Shown here one piece after another: positions 8,462-17,791 of a DNA stretch of 46,449 nucleotides; position 1 is the stretch's first letter, and the number at the start of each line of letters is the position of its first letter. The notes below the pieces were generated by a model. That model was not told where the DNA came from and searched no databases. It was given only the letters and a program-made list of their open reading frames with translations. The stretch lies in assembly GCA_903893565.1 (NCBI GenBank), contig CAITMU010000148.1, positions 1 to 46,449 of the forward strand, read 5' to 3'. Position numbers and translations under genes: made by a program. The DNA is from an uncultured beta proteobacterium (GTDB lineage Bacteria > Pseudomonadota > Gammaproteobacteria > Burkholderiales > SG8-41).

Positions 8462-10135
8462 TTAAAAAAGTCCCAAGACCTTGCCTTCATCGGTCAAATC
8501 TATTTTCTCAGCCGATGGCACCTTGGGCAATCCAGGCATCGTCATAATATCGCCGCAAATCATCACCACAAATTCCGCACCTGCTGCTAGTCGTACCTCC
8601 CGCACATTGACCCGGTGTCCTGAAGGCGCTCCACGTAAATTTGGATCTGTAGAAAAAGACGATTGGGTCTTAGCCACACAAACGGGGTAATGGCCATAGC
8701 CCCCCTCTTGCAGCTCTTTAATTCGCTGACTGACCTTCGCATCAGCCGTAATATCCGCAGCGCCATAAACTTTAGTCGCAATTTTTCTCATTTTCTCCCA
8801 CAACGGATCGCTATCCTCATATACAAATGTTGGACTCGAAGGTTGCTGACACAAATCCACAACTATATGGGCCAAATCCGCAGCACCCGAGCCCCCTTCA
8901 GCCCAGTGGTTTGCCACCACCACTTTAATACCCAGCTTTTCAACACTGGCCGTGACCAGCTTCATCTCTGCCTCAGTATCAGCGCTAAATCGATTAATCG
9001 ATACAACGCAAGGGATTCCATAAACGGTTTTTACGTTATGAATATGCCGCTCAAGATTGACCAAGCCTTTTTTTAATGCGTCTAGGTTCTCCACATTTAA
9101 CTGGGTCTTATCAACCCCACCGTGATGTTTTAATGCTCTGATAGTGGCTACAATCACTGCCGCAGCGGGCTTCAACCCAGCTTTACGGCACTTGATATCT
9201 AAAAATTTTTCAGCCCCAAGGTCCGCACCAAAACCGGCCTCCGTCACCACATAATCGGCCAATTTCAAAGCAGTTTTTGTGGCTATCACCGTGTTGCAGC
9301 CATGGGCGATATTGGCAAAGGGTCCCCCGTGGATAAAGGCTGGATTATTTTCCAAAGTCTGCACCAAATTAGGTGCTAGCTGGTCCTTTAATAATACTGT
9401 CATGGCTCCATGTGCCTTCAAATCTCTGGCATGCAAGGGCTTACCTTCACGGGTATAACCAAAAACAATATTACCCAAACGCTGCTTAAGATCTTTTAAC
9501 GAAGTGGCTAGACAAAAAATCGCCATCACCTCCGAGGCCACAACAATATCAAAACCGTCTTCACGGGCAAAACCATTGGCACTGCCGCCCAAAGAGATCA
9601 CGATATTACGTAGCGCCCGATCATTCATGTCCATCACCCGTTTCCAGGTAATGCGCCGCGAATCAATGCCTAATGCGTTGCCGTGTGAAATATGGTTATC
9701 AATCATGGCAGAAAGCAAGTTATTAGCTAAGCCAATGGCGCTAAAGTCTCCCGTAAAGTGCAAATTGATGTCCTCCATCGGCACCACCTGAGCATAACCA
9801 CCGCCAGCGGCCCCGCCCTTCATCCCAAAAACTGGCCCCAAGGAGGGTTCGCGTAAACAGATCACTGCTTTTTTGCCAATGTGATTTAACGCATCTCCCA
9901 AACCCACAGTGGTTGTGGTCTTTCCTTCGCCAGCCGGAGTGGGACTGATCGCGGTGACTAAAATAAGTTTCCCATCTTTTTTGTCTTTTAATGAATCGAC
10001 GAACTCCAAAGAGACCTTCGTTTTATAATGTCCATAGGGCACTAAATGTTCATCAGGAATACCTAATTTTTCTGCGACGCGATTGACTCGTTGCATCTTT
10101 GCTGCTTGTGCAATTTCAATATCGGATAAGACCAT
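8462..10135 (-). CDS. fhs: formate-tetrahydrofolate ligase
   Basis: A 557-residue enzyme, the normal family length, that makes 10-formyl-THF from formate, ATP and THF in the cytoplasm. Evidence: ATP-binding P-loop [14 protein letters not shown] near residues 66-79, the diagnostic [18 protein letters not shown] followed by [15 protein letters not shown], and a C-terminal [13 protein letters not shown] segment. ATG start with GAGGAG upstream. It lies 31 bp after the formate dehydrogenase alpha gene and is therefore in the same operon. Context: with FDH it sets the branch between formate oxidation to CO2 and formate assimilation into the folate pool, and with the downstream formyl hydrolase-like gene it could form a reversible formyl-folate shunt. 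Confidence 0.95.
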   Translation of the reverse strand: MVLSDIEIAQAAKMQRVNRVAEKLGIPDEHLVPYGHYKTKVSLEFVDSLKDKKDGKLILVTAISPTPAGEGKTTTTVGLGDALNHIGKKAVICLREPSLGPVFGMKGGAAGGGYAQVVPMEDINLHFTGDFSAIGLANNLLSAMIDNHISHGNALGIDSRRITWKRVMDMNDRALRNIVISLGGSANGFAREDGFDIVVASEVMAIFCLATSLKDLKQRLGNIVFGYTREGKPLHARDLKAHGAMTVLLKDQLAPNLVQTLENNPAFIHGGPFANIAHGCNTVIATKTALKLADYVVTEAGFGADLGAEKFLDIKCRKAGLKPAAAVIVATIRALKHHGGVDKTQLNVENLDALKKGLVNLERHIHNVKTVYGIPCVVSINRFSADTEAEMKLVTASVEKLGIKVVVANHWAEGGSGAADLAHIVVDLCQQPSSPTFVYEDSDPLWEKMRKIATKVYGAADITADAKVSQRIKELQEGGYGHYPVCVAKTQSSFSTDPNLRGAPSGHRVNVREVRLAAGAEFVVMICGDIMTMPGLPKVPSAEKIDLTDEGKVLGLF

Positions 10136-10166
10136 TTTTTAATCTCCTCTTGGTTTACTCTTCTCG

Positions 10167-12986
10167 TTAGTTCATGCTTTCGGTCATTGCCGATATTATT
10201 TGACCCCCGCCGTAACTACTGATAACGCTTAACTGCCCGCCGAGTGTCAATTTCACTGCGCAGTATTTGAATTCTGGTATTTTTCCATAAGGATCCAGTG
10301 CGGCGTTCGTCAGTAAATTAGCGGCCGCCTCGTAAAAACAAAACGGGATGAATACCGTTCCTCTCGGGGTACCATCATCGGCACGGGCATAAAGGCTCAC
10401 ACGGCCACGACGCGAGACCACACTCACGACTTGCCCCGGTTGACCACCCATCGCATCTAAATCCAACGGATGAACCAATACAGTGGGTTCGGGTTCAATC
10501 GCATCTAGCACGGCGGCACGCCGTGTCATCGATCCTGTATGCCAGTGTTCCAACTGCCGGCCAGTAATCAGTACGAAAGGGAACTCCTTGTCTGGGCGCT
10601 CATTGGCGGGAATTACATCGGCTGGCACAAAACGAGCACGTCCCGTAGGAGTCGGGAAACGTTCAACAAAAATAGTGGGGTCCCCGGGATCCCCCTCATG
10701 TAGGCAAGGATACGTGACGCTACTTTCACGACCTAAGCGCTCATAGGTGATACCTGCGATACTATCCATGACCTGGCGCATTTCATTAAAAACATCCTCT
10801 GGCCCCTGGTATTTCCAATCCAATCCCATGCGATTGGCCAGTTCCTGGATAATCCACAGATCTGGCTTAGCCTGCCCCGGGGCATCCAGCGCTCTACGAC
10901 CCAGTTGAACCATTCGATCGGTATTGGTCACCGTACCCTCTTTTTCAGGCCAAGCGGTGGCAGGTAAAATCACATCGGCGTAATAGCAAGTCTCTGTCAA
11001 AAATATGTCTTGGACCACTAGCATCTCAAGCTTTGCCAACGCTTCGCGCGCATGGTGCGCGTCCGGATCCGACATAGCTGGGTTTTCTCCCATGATATAC
11101 ATTCCTCGAATCTCATCTTTGAGAATAGCGCCCATCACTTCCACAACGGTGAGACCTGGGGTCGGATCCAATACGGTTGCCCAAGCCGCCTCAAAGCGTG
11201 CCTGCACGGCAGGATTATCTACCCGCTGATAATCGGGGAAAAACATCGGGATTAAACCTGAATCCGAAGCCCCTTGAACGTTATTTTGCCCGCGTAACGG
11301 ATGTAATCCCGAACCCGGCTTACCAATCTGGCCGGTCATCAAAGCCAATGCAATGAGGCACCGCGCGTTATCCGTACCATGCACGTGCTGCGAAATTCCC
11401 ATACCCCACAAAATCATCGAGCCCTTGGAACTTGCATATAAACGAGCCACCGCTTTAATCGTTTCAGCAGCAATACCACAAAGGGGAGCCATCGCCTCTG
11501 GGCTATAACCTATGACATTTTTTTTGATCGATTCATAGCCCATCGTACGCTCATCGATGAACCGTTGGTCCACCAATCCCTCCGATACGATGGTGTGCAT
11601 CATCGCATTTAATAAAGCCACATCGGTATCGGGTTTAAACTGCAAAAAATGCGTGGCATGTCGAGAAAATTCTGAGCGGCGCGGATCAGCGTAAATTAAT
11701 TTAGCCCCTTTTTTAACTGCATTTTTTATCCAAGTCGCAGCCACCGGGTGATTTGAAATAGGGTTAGCCCCAATCACAAAGATAACCTCTGCCAAAGCCA
11801 CGTCACTAACTTGATTGGAGACGGCCCCGGAAGAAACCCCCTCCATCAGTGCCGCCACCGATGAGGCGTGACACAAACGGGTACAATGATCCACATTGTT
11901 ACTTCCAAAACCGGTACGGATTAGTTTTTGGAATAAATAGGCCTCTTCGTTAGTGCCTTTCGCACAACCAAAGCCAGCTAGTGCTTTCTTACCCTGAGCA
12001 TCACGAATATGCTTCCAACGCTTTGCCGCTAAATCCAACGCCTCTTGCCAAGTCGCTTCACGAAAGTATTCCAGCGGATTGGCCGGATCCATAGTGAAAT
12101 CAGCCTTCTTAGGAACCCCTGCCTTTCGAATCAAGGGCCGAGTCAGTCTATGCGGGTGATTGACGTAATCAAAACCATAACGCCCCTTCACGCACAGCCG
12201 ATTATGATTGGAAGGTCCATCTCGCCCGTCTACGGTCACAATTTTGTTGTTCTTAACATTGTAGGTGAGCTGGCAACCCACACCACAAAATGGACATACC
12301 GAATCGACTTTCTTTTCTGCTACATTAAGCCCCGCATCACGAGCGGGCATCAGCGCTCCGGTCGGGCAGGCTTGAACGCACTCACCACAAGCCACACAAC
12401 TCGAAGCGCCCATACCATCATCTACATCAAACACAATCTTGGCATGCTCACCACGAAACGCATAACCAATGACATCATTGACCTGCTCTTCACGGCAGGC
12501 GCGAAGACAACGCGTGCACTGAATGCAAGAATCTAAGTTCACCGCAATGGCGTGATGAGTTAAATCTGCCGGTGGTTGATGGCGAGGGGCAAAACGTGGT
12601 TTTTTAACCTCTCGTTTTTTTGCCCACTGATCGAGTTCGGAATTTAAGGTATGACGCTTTTCTGGCATGTCGGAGAGTAATAACTCCAGCACCATCTTTT
12701 GTGAATGCAGGGCTCGATCACTGTCAGTATAAACCTGCATGCCGGCTGAAGGCATACGGCAACATGAGGCAGCCAGCACCCGCTCCCCCTTAATTTCTAC
12801 CATACACGCACGGCAGTTACCCACCGCCCGCAACCCCTCCTTATAACAAAGATGAGGGATCTCGTGGCCGTAACGTTGGGCCGTTTGAAAAATGGTCTCG
12901 CCAGCCTTTGCGCTAACCGTCTGGCCATTTATATCAAAACAAAGAGATTTTCCTTCCGCTTCAATGGGTGTCAAAGGTTTGTTCAT
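10167..12986 (-). CDS. fdsA: NAD-dependent formate dehydrogenase, catalytic alpha subunit
   Basis: Molybdo- or tungsto-bis-pterin formate dehydrogenase, 939 residues from the chosen start. In order: N-terminal 2Fe-2S domain (Cys 47, 58, 61, 75), 4Fe-4S motifs CIQCTRCLRAC and CVACGECVQAC, CPFCGVGC cluster motif, then the molybdopterin oxidoreductase core. The catalytic residue is a cysteine (C372) in the CTRLCHASSV motif where E. coli FdhF has selenocysteine; the adjacent His is conserved. A C-terminal molydopterin dinucleotide binding domain closes the protein. Start 12986 (MNKPLTP) was chosen because it has AAGGAG and overlaps the upstream subunit's stop in an ATGA junction; the longer frame adds 23 unrelated residues. 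It transfers electrons to the fused beta subunit. Whether the metal is Mo or W cannot be told. Confidence 0.95.
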   Translation of the reverse strand: MNKPLTPIEAEGKSLCFDINGQTVSAKAGETIFQTAQRYGHEIPHLCYKEGLRAVGNCRACMVEIKGERVLAASCCRMPSAGMQVYTDSDRALHSQKMVLELLLSDMPEKRHTLNSELDQWAKKREVKKPRFAPRHQPPADLTHHAIAVNLDSCIQCTRCLRACREEQVNDVIGYAFRGEHAKIVFDVDDGMGASSCVACGECVQACPTGALMPARDAGLNVAEKKVDSVCPFCGVGCQLTYNVKNNKIVTVDGRDGPSNHNRLCVKGRYGFDYVNHPHRLTRPLIRKAGVPKKADFTMDPANPLEYFREATWQEALDLAAKRWKHIRDAQGKKALAGFGCAKGTNEEAYLFQKLIRTGFGSNNVDHCTRLCHASSVAALMEGVSSGAVSNQVSDVALAEVIFVIGANPISNHPVAATWIKNAVKKGAKLIYADPRRSEFSRHATHFLQFKPDTDVALLNAMMHTIVSEGLVDQRFIDERTMGYESIKKNVIGYSPEAMAPLCGIAAETIKAVARLYASSKGSMILWGMGISQHVHGTDNARCLIALALMTGQIGKPGSGLHPLRGQNNVQGASDSGLIPMFFPDYQRVDNPAVQARFEAAWATVLDPTPGLTVVEVMGAILKDEIRGMYIMGENPAMSDPDAHHAREALAKLEMLVVQDIFLTETCYYADVILPATAWPEKEGTVTNTDRMVQLGRRALDAPGQAKPDLWIIQELANRMGLDWKYQGPEDVFNEMRQVMDSIAGITYERLGRESSVTYPCLHEGDPGDPTIFVERFPTPTGRARFVPADVIPANERPDKEFPFVLITGRQLEHWHTGSMTRRAAVLDAIEPEPTVLVHPLDLDAMGGQPGQVVSVVSRRGRVSLYARADDGTPRGTVFIPFCFYEAAANLLTNAALDPYGKIPEFKYCAVKLTLGGQLSVISSYGGGQIISAMTESMN

Positions 12987-14656
12987 TGAATCTCCTTGGA
13001 GAAATGCTTCAACACACTGCGAATAGGATTGGGCGCCGCCTGTCCTAACCCACAAATCGAGGCATCTGACATTACCTCCGATAAGGCTTCTAATAGGTCT
13101 TTATCCCATTGAGGGGCCTGCATTAACTGCGCTGCTTTTGCCGTGCCGACTCGACAGGGGGTGCATTGGCCGCACGATTCGTGAACAAAAAACTTCATGA
13201 CGTTACTGGCGGCTGCTCGGGCTTGATCCTGATCGGACAAAATAATCACTGCAGCAGAACCGATAAAGCATCCGTACGGCTGTAGGGTATCAAAATCCAA
13301 TGGGATGTCACCCAAGGAGGCGGGCAATATCCCCCCTGAGGCGCCTCCAGGCAGATACGCATAAAAGGTATGACCTTCAAGGAGTCCATCACAATATTGA
13401 TCAATTAGTTCTTTCACCGTAATACCGGCTGGGGCTAAATGGACCCCTGGTTTTTTCACTCTTCCCGATATCGAGAAGGAACGCAACCCCTGACGACCAT
13501 TGACACCTTGCGAAGCAAACCAATGGGCACCCTTTTCAATGATAGCCCTGACCCAATACAGGGTCTCCATATTATGTTCTAGCGTAGGACGCCCGAATAG
13601 GCCGACCTGCGCTACGTAGGGCGGGCGTAAACGGGGCATCCCTCGCTTACCCTCAATCGACTCGATCATGGCCGATTCTTCCCCACAAATATAGGCCCCA
13701 GCGCCCCGACGCAAATGAATTTTTGGTAACTGAAAAGGCGGATTACGCTGTAACGCAGCGAGTTCTTTTTGGAGAATGGTTCGCACTCCCGCATACTCAT
13801 CGCGAAGATAAAGGTAAACCTCTTCAATTCCTACCGCCCAAGACGCAATCAACATCCCTTCCAGAAAACGGTGGGGATCTCGTTCCAGATAAAAGCGGTC
13901 CTTAAAAGTGCCCGGCTCCCCTTCATCTATATTAACGGCCATTAATCGGGGCCCTTTTTCCGCCCGAACGATGCGCCATTTTTTACCGGCAGGAAACCCT
14001 GCCCCTCCCAAGCCCCTGAGACCTGAGTGTTCCATTTGCTCGATAATCGAGATGGCTTCACGTTGACCCTCATAGCATTGCTGGGCTAACTGATAGCCCC
14101 CTTGGCTACAATATTGGGAATAATCTAAATAAGGAGGCGTTTCACACTGAATACGCTTTTCTTGAACACAGCCACTCACCTTGGCCACGGTAGCATGCCC
14201 CACCGCATTTTGCCCTACCACGGCCACCGGTGCCACCTCACAGCGGCCAACACAGGCCACGGGCTGAATACGCACCGAATCGCCCAAAGTACGCTTTAAT
14301 TCATCGATCAGTGACTGGGCGCCACTTAATTCGCAAGTTAATGAATCACAAACTCTCACGGTCAAAGCCGGGGGCGGGATTTCACCTTCTTTTACAATAT
14401 CAAAATGATGGTAAAAACTCGCCACTTCATACACCTCGGTCATCGCCATTTTCATCTCCCGTGCCAATGCCACGAGGTGTGCGGCCGATAGATGTCCGAA
14501 GTGATCCTGAATCTTATGCAAGTGCTCAATCAACAAATCTGCCCGGCGTGGCTCCTCAGCCAAAAGGGCTTGGATTTGTTCAAGTGCACTGGATTGAACG
14601 ACACGGCCTTTCGGCTGACGTCTACCAGTGCTTACTGGGTGATCTTTTTTTTTCAT
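12983..14656 (-). CDS. fdsB: formate dehydrogenase diaphorase subunit, fused FdsG-FdsB
   Basis: A 557-residue fusion. Residues about 25-165 are a NuoE/FdsG-like thioredoxin-fold 2Fe-2S domain (Cys 103, 108, 135, 139). The remainder is NuoF/FdsB-like, with a glycine-rich NADH/FMN segment GLRGLGGAGFPAGKKW, GEPGTFKDR, GAGAYICGEESA, and a 4Fe-4S site ESCGQCTPCR plus a later Cys (495, 498, 501, 535). It passes electrons from FdsA to NAD+. Many FDHs encode FdsG and FdsB separately; a fused beta subunit with a single alpha subunit is the layout of the Methylobacterium FDH1 type. Start 14656 has AAGGAGGGG at ideal distance; an ATG 18 bp further upstream lacks an SD. First gene of the FDH-fhs operon, coupled to FdsA by ATGA. 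No FdsC/FdsD chaperone gene follows. Confidence 0.93.
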   Translation of the reverse strand: MKKKDHPVSTGRRQPKGRVVQSSALEQIQALLAEEPRRADLLIEHLHKIQDHFGHLSAAHLVALAREMKMAMTEVYEVASFYHHFDIVKEGEIPPPALTVRVCDSLTCELSGAQSLIDELKRTLGDSVRIQPVACVGRCEVAPVAVVGQNAVGHATVAKVSGCVQEKRIQCETPPYLDYSQYCSQGGYQLAQQCYEGQREAISIIEQMEHSGLRGLGGAGFPAGKKWRIVRAEKGPRLMAVNIDEGEPGTFKDRFYLERDPHRFLEGMLIASWAVGIEEVYLYLRDEYAGVRTILQKELAALQRNPPFQLPKIHLRRGAGAYICGEESAMIESIEGKRGMPRLRPPYVAQVGLFGRPTLEHNMETLYWVRAIIEKGAHWFASQGVNGRQGLRSFSISGRVKKPGVHLAPAGITVKELIDQYCDGLLEGHTFYAYLPGGASGGILPASLGDIPLDFDTLQPYGCFIGSAAVIILSDQDQARAAASNVMKFFVHESCGQCTPCRVGTAKAAQLMQAPQWDKDLLEALSEVMSDASICGLGQAAPNPIRSVLKHFSKEIQ

Positions 14657-14710
14657 TTGGCCCCTCCTTGCCATTCATCCACGAGCTTCCAGCGCTCCGT
14701 TACAAAACGC

Positions 14711-14733
14711 CATCAAGCCCATAGGACTTGATG
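14711..14733. other. 7-bp perfect hairpin upstream of the FDH operon
   Basis: CATCAAG and CTTGATG arms with a 9-nt loop, in the 139-bp gap between sucD and the FDH beta gene. It is not followed by a proper T-tract, so it might be a leader hairpin or an operator rather than a terminator. Confidence 0.3.
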
Positions 14734-14795
14734 TTTAACCGTCTTGCCAGGGAGGGGTATCGCTGCAGCTTTCGTCAGTCGTTTTTTACGATTAC

Positions 14796-15674
14796 CTATT
14801 TTAAAACGGATTTTAACAATTTACCCATTTCAGACGGGTTACTCGTGACCCTGATTCCACACTCTTCCATCACTCTTAATTTTTCACTGGCCGTTCCTTT
14901 CCCACCAGAAATAATGGCCCCTGCATGGCCCATTCTTTTACCCGGTGGGGCAGTCAGTCCCGCAATAAAACCAACTACGGGTTTTTTCATATATTTCTGC
15001 ACCCATCGAGCGCACTCTTCTTCATCCGATCCACCAATCTCACCGACCATCACCACTGCCTCGGTGAAGGGGTCATCATTGAACATTTTCATCACATCAA
15101 TATGCTTCATTCCATTAACGGGGTCGCCGCCAATACCCACACAGGAAGATTGACCCAAACCGACTTCCATCAATTGACCGACAGCCTCATAGGTCAACGT
15201 GCCAGAACGGGATAACACCCCAATAGGACCTTTTTTGTGAATATGCCCGGGCATAATGCCAATCTTTACCTCGTCGGGCGTAATCACACCAGGGCAGTTC
15301 GGACCGATCAACAAAGTGCGTCGACCCTGCATTTTATATTTGGTTCTAATCATATCGCGCACGGGAATACCATCTGTGATGCAAATCACCAAATCCATAT
15401 CAGCGTCCACAGCCTCATCAATGGCTGCAGCGGCAAAAGGGGGCGGCACATAGATCACAGAAACATTAGCCCCCGTTGAGGCCTTCGCCTCTTTGACGGT
15501 ATTAAAAATAGGAATGCCCTCATAGCTCTGTCCCCCTTTATTCGGAGTCACCCCCGCCACATAACAGTGAGAGCCATTAGCATATTCTTTTCCCGCTTTG
15601 GTATGAAATTGGCCTGTCTTACCGGTAATGCCTTGGGTTAAAACGCGCGTGTTTTTATCAATCAAAATAGACAT
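14796..15674 (-). CDS. sucD: succinate-CoA ligase, alpha subunit
   Basis: A 292-residue CoA-binding subunit: N-terminal Rossmann segment [13 protein letters not shown], CoA-contacting VSVIYVPP, then [10 protein letters not shown], and the phosphohistidine loop [11 protein letters not shown]. With SucC it interconverts succinyl-CoA and succinate with ADP or GDP phosphorylation in the TCA cycle. It starts 3 bp after the sucC stop, with GGAGC as SD inside the sucC end. In betaproteobacteria sucCD is a housekeeping pair. Here it is next to the FDH-fhs-frc genes, where succinyl-CoA could act as CoA donor for the transferase (inference). Malate-CoA ligase subunits are close relatives, but the sequence reads as an ordinary betaproteobacterial SucD. 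Confidence 0.93.
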   Translation of the reverse strand: MSILIDKNTRVLTQGITGKTGQFHTKAGKEYANGSHCYVAGVTPNKGGQSYEGIPIFNTVKEAKASTGANVSVIYVPPPFAAAAIDEAVDADMDLVICITDGIPVRDMIRTKYKMQGRRTLLIGPNCPGVITPDEVKIGIMPGHIHKKGPIGVLSRSGTLTYEAVGQLMEVGLGQSSCVGIGGDPVNGMKHIDVMKMFNDDPFTEAVVMVGEIGGSDEEECARWVQKYMKKPVVGFIAGLTAPPGKRMGHAGAIISGGKGTASEKLRVMEECGIRVTSNPSEMGKLLKSVLK

Positions 15675-15677
15675 GTT

Positions 15678-16850
15678 TTAAGCTCCTGCTGCGAGTACGG
15701 CCTGGACGGCTTTTTGCGCCGCGTCTGCCATGTTGTTACCCGAAAGAATAGGCAAACCGGATTCAGCCAGTATTTTTTTACCTAAATCTACATTTGTTCC
15801 CTCAAGACGCACCACCAATGGCACTTTCAAGCTCACTTGACGAGCTGCCTCAACGACCCCTTGTGCGATCACATCACACTTCATGATGCCCCCGAAAATA
15901 TTGACCAAAATGGCTTTGAGATGAGGGTTTTTCAGCATGATTTTAAACGCCTCAGTGACTTTTTCAGTCGTCGCTCCACCGCCAACATCTAAAAAGTTGG
16001 CAGGCGATCCACCGTAGAGCTTGCAAATATCCATCGTTGCCATCGCCAAACCTGCTCCATTGACTAAACATCCAATATTACCGTCCAGCTGGATGTAGCT
16101 TAAACCGAACTTAGAGGCCTCCACTTCAGCTGGGTCCTCCTCATCCAAATCCCGCATCGCGACAATTTCAGGGTGTCGGAATAAAGCATTTTCATCAAAG
16201 TTAAATTTTGCATCGAGTGCAATAATGTCGCCACTGCCTGTGAGCACCAAAGGATTAATTTCCGCCAGTGACGAATCGGTTTCGTCAAATGCACGGTACA
16301 AGGATTGAAACAACGTGCTGGCCTTATCGACTGAGGCTTCTGGCACGCCGATTTTGCGTGCAACGCTCTGCGCTTGATCGAGTGTCAGCCCTTGCATAGG
16401 ATCAACGGTGACACGATGAATTTTTTCAGGACTGTGCTCAGCGACTTCTTCAATATCCATACCCCCTTCACTGGAGGCCATCAGCACCACACGTTGTGAG
16501 CTTCGATCCACCACCAAAGCGGCGTAATACTCTTTTTTAATATCAGCACCCTGTTCGATCAACAAGCGACGCACTTTTTGTCCTTCAGGCCCTGTTTGTG
16601 GCGTGACCAGTTGCATGCCCAAGATCGAAGTAGAAAAAGCCCTCAACTGCTCTGCACTTTTAGCCACCTTAACCCCACCGCCTTTACCACGACCCCCCGC
16701 ATGAATTTGCGCCTTCACCACCCACACTTGGCCACCGAGGGTTTGACCCGCAGCCACAGCCTCATCAACGGAAAAGCAGGGCACACTGTTTAATACAGAA
16801 ACGCCGTATTTCTTAAGTATTTGCTTTGCCTGGTATTCATGTATTTTCAT
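15678..16850 (-). CDS. sucC: succinate-CoA ligase, beta subunit
   Basis: A 390-residue ATP-grasp subunit starting MKIHEYQAK, with the nucleotide-binding segment [39 protein letters not shown] and the C-terminal [15 protein letters not shown] phosphate-loop region. The start at 16850 matches the family N-terminus; the frame is open 42 bp further upstream, but that adds unrelated residues. The SD is weak. It is transcribed before sucD with a 3-bp gap. The promoter should lie in the 450 bp upstream; no boxes are convincing. Confidence 0.95.
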   Translation of the reverse strand: MKIHEYQAKQILKKYGVSVLNSVPCFSVDEAVAAGQTLGGQVWVVKAQIHAGGRGKGGGVKVAKSAEQLRAFSTSILGMQLVTPQTGPEGQKVRRLLIEQGADIKKEYYAALVVDRSSQRVVLMASSEGGMDIEEVAEHSPEKIHRVTVDPMQGLTLDQAQSVARKIGVPEASVDKASTLFQSLYRAFDETDSSLAEINPLVLTGSGDIIALDAKFNFDENALFRHPEIVAMRDLDEEDPAEVEASKFGLSYIQLDGNIGCLVNGAGLAMATMDICKLYGGSPANFLDVGGGATTEKVTEAFKIMLKNPHLKAILVNIFGGIMKCDVIAQGVVEAARQVSLKVPLVVRLEGTNVDLGKKILAESGLPILSGNNMADAAQKAVQAVLAAGA

Positions 16851-17303
16851 AATCAATCCATTTTGCGAGCCTACGAAAAGAAGAGCCCACAATCTTAAAT
16901 AAAAAAATGAGGCTTATTCGAAAAAACAAACCTCAACACGGAGAATAAAACATCGAGAAACACTAAAGTGAACCTCTACCCCGAATGGAATTTCATACTG
17001 CCTCTGTCCAATCCTAGGAGTATATCAAGTTCACATGATAGCCGCGCTACCCTTAACCGGCTTTTTTAGTGAACATTTTATAAAAAATGAACAAAAATAT
17101 ATTGACTCTCTGAGGTCATCGCCTGGACGAATACGCCGTGAGCCTTCTTTTAATCTATCACTAAGCTTGCGAAATCGATAAAAACTTGCTTTGCTTCGAA
17201 GCTGAATTGCAAAATCGGCCCATTCAAATCATTGAATGGCGATCACCGGATTCTGCTTCTAGCGCGAAATGCAAGGCTGACAGAGGATGAGAAGGCAAAG
17301 CAC

Positions 17304-17393
17304 AAAAAAAAGCGCGATCCCGCAGGATCGCGCTAAAGATCCACCAAAGGAGGAGTTTTTGGAGGACAGTGCCGAACATTGCGTAAGGCACAG
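17304..17393 (-). ncRNA. candidate small RNA, copy 1, CCUCC-loop family
   Basis: Minus-strand 90-nt transcript predicted from promoter to terminator. Three stem-loops: SL1 GTGCC/GGCAC with a 13-nt loop; SL2 TCCTCCAAA/TTTGGTGGA (one mismatch) with loop AACTCCTCC; SL3 GCGCGATCC/GGATCGCGC (17312-17333) followed by eight T residues, a textbook intrinsic terminator. The SL2 loop carries CUCCUCC, complementary to Shine-Dalgarno sequences. It is 85/90 identical to copy 2, and the differences keep or improve pairing in the stems. Analogous anti-SD loops are known in CcsR RNAs of Rhodobacter and alpha-r14 RNAs of rhizobia; I do not claim homology. Likely role: trans-acting translational repression. 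Confidence 0.78.
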
Positions 17394-17397
17394 TTCC

Positions 17398-17426
17398 ATT
17401 ATGATCTCTCATCAATTTTAATTCAA
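17398..17426 (-). promoter_or_regulatory. sigma-70-like promoter of sRNA copy 1
   Basis: On the minus strand: TTGAAT (17421-17426), exactly 17 bp spacer, CATAAT (17398-17403), with the conserved RNA beginning 5 bp further on. The same arrangement is found at copy 2 although the spacer sequence differs, which supports its reality. Confidence 0.7.
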
Positions 17427-17435
17427 CATTTTTTG

Positions 17436-17446
17436 TTGCATTGCAC
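17436..17446. promoter_or_regulatory. upstream dyad element, copy 1 (TTGCATTGCAC)
   Basis: One mismatch from the palindrome TTGCATTGCAA found at the same place in copy 2, 9 bp upstream of the -35 box. This position is typical of activator sites. The binding protein is unknown. Confidence 0.5.
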
Positions 17447-17658
17447 GATATATTTTTTTAACATTCGGGTTAGTTTTTTTAATGAATTTCAAATGTATTT
17501 CATTCGCTACACGTCTTTCAAATTCATATTCATCTCCGAATGACTGGCTCACTAAAGATACGGAAATCAGTGTTTTGAGTTCAAAAAGAAGACAGAATTA
17601 TCACTTTTCCGACTAACTTCGGGTTGAAAGCGACTGTAGACTACTTTTCAACAGAACC

Positions 17659-17748
17659 AAAAAAATACGCGATCCCGCAGGATCGCGCTAAATGTCCACC
17701 AAAGGAGGAGTTTTTGGAGGACTGTGCCGAACATTGCGTAAGGCACAG
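17659..17748 (-). ncRNA. candidate small RNA, copy 2, CCUCC-loop family
   Basis: Same length and three-hairpin structure as copy 1, 355 bp upstream of it in transcription order. The five substitutions are structure-preserving: a T-T mismatch in copy 1 SL1 becomes T-A, a G-U next to SL2 becomes G-C, and the SL3 outermost G-C becomes G-U; the SL2 loop with CUCCUCC is unchanged. The terminator hairpin core (17668-17687) is followed by seven T residues. The flanks are strongly diverged from copy 1 while the RNA is not, indicating selection on the RNA or gene conversion. Confidence 0.78.
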
Positions 17749-17752
17749 GTGA

Positions 17753-17781
17753 ATTATGCTGACATAATTAGAAGGAATCAA
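17753..17781 (-). promoter_or_regulatory. sigma-70-like promoter of sRNA copy 2
   Basis: Minus strand TTGATT (17776-17781), 17-bp spacer, CATAAT (17753-17758), RNA starting 4 bp later. It matches the copy 1 promoter in geometry and box sequence. Confidence 0.7.
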
Positions 17782-17791
17782 GTTATTTATG

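Noticed and set aside
12045..12536. 163-codon plus-strand frame inside fdsA
   Set aside because: It lies opposite the FDH iron-sulfur motifs, which are unambiguous.
14796..16850. sucC/sucD as malate-CoA ligase (mtkAB) of a serine cycle
   Set aside because: The sequences read as ordinary betaproteobacterial SucC/SucD and no serine-cycle genes (mcl, hpr, sga) are present in the window.
17219..17238. 8-bp hairpin CCATTCAA/TTGAATGG as a terminator
   Set aside because: There is no T-tract on either strand, and sRNA copy 1 already has its own terminator.
17224..17415. 63-codon minus-strand frame across sRNA copy 1 (hydrophobic peptide starting MFGTVLQKLLLWW internally; the frame also exists in copy 2)
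   Set aside because: It runs through the promoter and past the terminator U-tract in both copies, has no SD before the internal ATG, and the differences between copies follow RNA pairing rather than coding.
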